From Intestinimonas massiliensis (ex Afouda et al. 2020) (lineage in GTDB: Bacteria; Bacillota; Clostridia; Oscillospirales; Oscillospiraceae), in the NCBI RefSeq assembly GCF_900626285.1, contig NZ_LR131147.1, forward strand, positions 1,494,857 through 1,501,937: DNA of 7,081 bases. The letters are read 5' to 3'. The notes beneath the pieces were generated by a model. It worked only from the letters and a program-made list of their open reading frames with translations, was not told the origin of the DNA and ran no database searches. Both the position numbers and the translations under genes were made by a program. Of the stretch, positions 5,509 through 7,081 are shown in pieces. Numbering within the stretch: position 1 is the first letter of the stretch; every line of letters starts with the position of its first letter.

Positions 5509-5904
5509 TCAGTTACCTCCTGCATCGTTTTTTCTCTGATTGCAGCTCCCGCATCCGCAGCGCCGCCTGCCGCAGTCCCGCCGGGCGCAGTCCCGACCGG
5601 CACACTCCTCTGCCTGGGCACATAGCATGTAGTCGCCGCCTGAAATCACCAGCCGCCGCCCCTCTACAAGGGCCAGGGCCAGTTTCCGCCTGGCCTGGTC
5701 GTAGACCTGCTGCACCGTGGAGCGGGCCACTCCCATCTGCCGGGCGCACTCCTCCTGGGTACAGCCCAGCAGGTCGATCAGCCGGATGGCCTCATATTCC
5801 TCCAGCGCCATTCCCACCGGCTCGGAGCGCTCTCCCTCCAGCGGGCCGAAGCTGCTGCACCGCGGCAGGGCGCAGATCCGTCTGCATTTCTTTGGCCGGG
5901 GCAT
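5509..5904 (-). CDS. DUF134 (UPF0251) family DNA-binding protein, Cys-rich
   Basis: This 131-residue protein belongs to the DUF134 family of small regulators found in anaerobes beside NifX-like genes. It opens with MPRPKKCRRIC and has Cys at 7, 11 and 16. The central block (EPVGMALEEYEAIRLIDLLG, residues about 28-47) is diagnostic. A sigma-region-4-like helix-turn-helix follows at about 49-80 (TQEECARQMGVARSTVQQVY). The tail holds seven Cys (95, 101, 106, 111, 116, 118, 121) among many Arg, a likely metal or Fe-S binding segment. The ATG at 5904 is chosen because GGAGG lies 8 nt upstream. Alternative ATGs at 5919 and 5910 are in or before that site. It heads the operon with the NifX-like gene. 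A reasonable inference is that it senses redox or metal and controls this operon. Confidence 0.88.
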   Translation of the reverse strand: MPRPKKCRRICALPRCSSFGPLEGERSEPVGMALEEYEAIRLIDLLGCTQEECARQMGVARSTVQQVYDQARRKLALALVEGRRLVISGGDYMLCAQAEECAGRDCARRDCGRRRCGCGSCNQRKNDAGGN

Positions 5905-5937
5905 GCTCATCTCCTCCATTTCTGGCTTATGCCATTT

Positions 5938-5965
5938 ATTTTAGCACGTTTCCGGCATATGTCAA
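5938..5965 (-). promoter_or_regulatory. Promoter of the DUF134-NifX operon with a possible operator
   Basis: On the reverse strand a perfect TTGACA (5965-5960) is followed after 16 bp by TAAAAT (5943-5938). TATGCC at 5928-5933 and GGCATA at 5954-5959 form an inverted repeat flanking the -10 box, well placed for a repressor, perhaps the DUF134 protein itself. The promoter call is firm. The operator is tentative. Confidence 0.7.
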
Positions 5966-6048
5966 TAATTAGTTTTCACGCAATTTCACCATTTACTTTT
6001 CACTTGTTCCAACTCTTTCGTCCGCAATGATTTCGTTCAGTCTGCCCA

Positions 6049-6077
6049 TTGTATCTGAAGATCATCTGTACTATACT
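6049..6077 (+). promoter_or_regulatory. Promoter of the HPr-like gene
   Basis: TTGTAT (6049-6054) and TATACT (6072-6077) are separated by 17 bp and lie about 33 bp upstream of the start codon. This is a plausible housekeeping promoter, divergent from that of the DUF134 operon. Confidence 0.55.
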
Positions 6078-6109
6078 CTCACACGGTCAGACGCAAGGAG
6101 GTACAGCTT

Positions 6110-6358
6110 ATGGTCTTTGATCTGAAAATCAATTCTATTTCCGAGCTGGCCGATCTTCAGCAGCTTGCTTTCCATGCGGATAAGCCGGTGTATATTGCCA
6201 ACAAGGACGGCACCATCCGGGTAGACGCCCGTTCTTTCCTGGGCCTGTTCGCGCTGGACTACTCCAAGCCCATGAAGGTGGTCACCGATTCTCTGTATGT
6301 GGTGCGTATGCTGGAGATCAAGCGGCGCGCTCAGGATGCGTCCATGGCTCACGCCTGA
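6110..6358 (+). CDS. Small HPr-like domain protein without the usual phosphorylation site
   Basis: This 82-residue protein looks like a diverged HPr fold, the phosphocarrier of the sugar phosphotransferase system. Residues about 27-50 (VYIANKDGTIRVDARSFLGL) match the HPr stretch around the regulatory serine, where normal HPr has a K/R-S-(I/L)-(M/L)-G motif. Ser42 occupies that place. The active-site signature GIHARPA is absent. The N-terminal part reads ISELADLQQLAFHADKP, and its only early His (22) is too close to Ser42 to be His15. It therefore probably does not carry phosphate from enzyme I and may be a regulatory or structural relative. AAGGAGG at 6095-6101 is 8 nt upstream of the ATG. 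It is monocistronic, with its own promoter and a strong terminator. Confidence 0.65.
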   Translation: MVFDLKINSISELADLQQLAFHADKPVYIANKDGTIRVDARSFLGLFALDYSKPMKVVTDSLYVVRMLEIKRRAQDASMAHA

Positions 6359-6372
6359 GCCGGAAACATAAA

Positions 6373-6416
6373 AATCCCCCGGCACAGCTCCGCTGTGCCG
6401 GGGGATTGCTTTGTTA
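6373..6416 (+). terminator. Strong rho-independent terminator after the HPr-like gene
   Basis: AATCCCCCGGCACAGC (6373-6388) and its exact complement (6392-6407) form a 16-bp stem with a 3-nt loop, followed by GCTTTGTT. It starts 15 bp after the stop codon. An A-rich stretch before the stem makes it work equally well or better on the reverse strand, so it is probably bidirectional. Confidence 0.9.
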
Positions 6417-6437
6417 CCGCTTCAGCGCAACGACAAC

Positions 6438-6454
6438 CCCCAGCTATGCTGGGG
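6438..6454 (+). repeat. Left-end hairpin of the IS200-type element
   Basis: CCCCAGC (6438-6444), loop TAT, GCTGGGG (6448-6454). A C-rich hairpin of this form is the left-end recognition structure cut as single-stranded DNA by the transposase. In IS200 it also blocks transcription entering from outside. Confidence 0.75.
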
Positions 6455-6477
6455 AGAGTAAAAAGAATTATATAGTG

Positions 6478-6546
6478 AAAAAACCTTCTGGTAGAATGGA
6501 AGTTGCGGTCGGCCAACTGCAACACCAAAGAACCAGGAGGTTTTTT
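6478..6546 (+). promoter_or_regulatory. Leader hairpin covering the tnpA ribosome binding site
   Basis: AAAAAACCTTCTGGT (6478-6492) pairs with ACCAGGAGGTTTTTT (6532-6546) with a single G-U wobble. The AGGAGG ribosome binding site (6535-6540) lies inside the second arm. Within the loop, GTTGC/GCAAC (6502-6506/6519-6523) can form a second stem. This matches the known IS200 arrangement, in which the leader folds to keep transposase synthesis very low. Confidence 0.8.
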
Positions 6547-6548
6547 CG

Positions 6549-7025
6549 ATGAAAGAAAAAGATATAGGGAGTTTGCAACATACGACATGGAGATGTCAAT
6601 ACCATATCGTATTCGCGCCCAAATATAGACGGCTAGCGATATATGGACAAATCAAGAAGGATATCGGACAAATTCTGCGGAAATTGTGTGAGCAAAAAGG
6701 TGTGGAAATTATAGAAGCAGAAGCGTGTCCGGATCATATTCACATGCTAATCAGCATACCGCCCAGGTACAGTGTATCACAAATCATGGGGTATCTCAAA
6801 GGGAAAAGCAGTCTCATGATATTCGACCGGCATGCGAATTTAAAATACAAGTACGGAGACCGGCATTTCTGGGCAAGAGGGTATTATGTGGATACAGTGG
6901 GGCGCAATAAGAAGCAGATACAGGAGTACATCCGGCATCAATTAGAGGAGGACCGGATTGCAGACCAGATCAGCATCAAGGAATTTATCGACCCGTTTAC
7001 GGGTAGCAAGAATCCCAAGGCATAA
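6549..7025 (+). CDS. tnpA: IS200-type Y1 (HUH) transposase TnpA
   Basis: This 158-residue single-domain transposase cuts and rejoins single-stranded DNA during replication. It shows the family core in order: WRCQYHIVFAPKYRR (residues 14-28), the metal-binding HUH motif as CPDHIHML with His63 and His65, the segment SVSQIMGYLKGKSS, the WARGYYVDTVG block at 108-118, and the catalytic tyrosine in KKQIQEYIRHQ at Tyr127. The length is usual for IS200 TnpA, and every key residue is present, so it is probably functional. The ATG at 6549 is 8 nt after AGGAGG, which is masked by the leader hairpin. It is alone in its element without tnpB. Its only link to the HPr-like gene upstream is chance insertion. 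Confidence 0.95.
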   Translation: MKEKDIGSLQHTTWRCQYHIVFAPKYRRLAIYGQIKKDIGQILRKLCEQKGVEIIEAEACPDHIHMLISIPPRYSVSQIMGYLKGKSSLMIFDRHANLKYKYGDRHFWARGYYVDTVGRNKKQIQEYIRHQLEEDRIADQISIKEFIDPFTGSKNPKA

Positions 7026-7030
7026 AAATA

Positions 7031-7044
7031 GCCCCTTCAGGGGC
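7031..7044 (-). terminator. Hairpin after tnpA, terminator-like on the reverse strand
   Basis: GCCCC (7031-7035), loop TTCA, GGGGC (7040-7044). On the forward strand no T-run follows. On the reverse strand the stem is followed by TATTTTTA. It could stop transcripts entering the IS from the right. Confidence 0.5.
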
Positions 7045-7081
7045 CGGCCATGAGTCAGCAATGCAGTTGGCCGACCCATTC

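Larger units (their letters stand above)
6430..7081 (+). mobile_element. IS200-type insertion sequence (right end outside the window)
   Basis: The element consists of a left-end hairpin, a structured leader, one Y1 transposase gene and a 3' hairpin. There is no tnpB, which defines the IS200 group within IS200/IS605. Such elements have no terminal inverted repeats and make no target duplication, so the ends cannot be fixed by eye. The left end should lie between the host terminator (ending about 6,416) and the hairpin at 6438. The right end is at or beyond the edge. Confidence 0.85.

Noticed and set aside
4319..5972. Several forward frames across hpf, the NifX-like gene and the DUF134 gene
   Set aside because: They are antisense shadows. 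The reverse-strand genes have ribosome binding sites, promoters and clear family motifs.

Overview
The window joins a mobile-element end to ordinary chromosome in what looks like a GC-rich gut Clostridia genome. I infer an Oscillospiraceae-like host from the codon use, AGGAGG ribosome binding sites, a long-form HPF, a DUF134/NifX-like pair and a conjugative-element sigma factor, but I cannot name a species.

Bases 1 to about 4,345 are the right-hand part of an integrative or mobilizable element that runs off the left edge. It holds a reverse-strand sigma-70-like regulator (113-547), a hairpin-rich gene-free stretch, and a 23-codon 3' remnant of a broken gene (885-956). Next comes an AT-rich island (about 957-2,220) with an Rgg/MutR-family regulator (1313-2188) and, divergent from it, a strongly promoted 48-residue cationic peptide (1040-1186). 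The element ends with a TnpW-like small protein translationally coupled to a 550-residue large serine recombinase (2409-4322). The recombinase presumably integrates and excises the element. The sigma factor probably controls element genes to the left.

Bases from about 4,345 to 6,410 are chromosome. A reverse-strand hpf gene (ribosome hibernation factor) has its 3' end next to the element. Upstream of it lies a reverse-strand two-gene operon: a DUF134 DNA-binding protein followed by a NifX/NifB-type dinitrogenase-cofactor-family protein with a His/Cys-rich tail. A divergent small gene encodes a HPr-like domain that lacks the phosphorylatable histidine context, and it ends at a strong hairpin terminator.

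From about 6,430 to the right edge is an IS200-type insertion sequence: left-end hairpin, a leader that can fold over the ribosome binding site, a single Y1 transposase (tnpA, no tnpB), and the beginning of its right side.

The most interesting candidate system is the Rgg regulator with its divergent small cationic peptide. Both sit on an AT-rich island inside the mobile element, which suggests a peptide-linked (quorum-sensing or bacteriocin-type) circuit carried by the element. The peptide's function is inference only.
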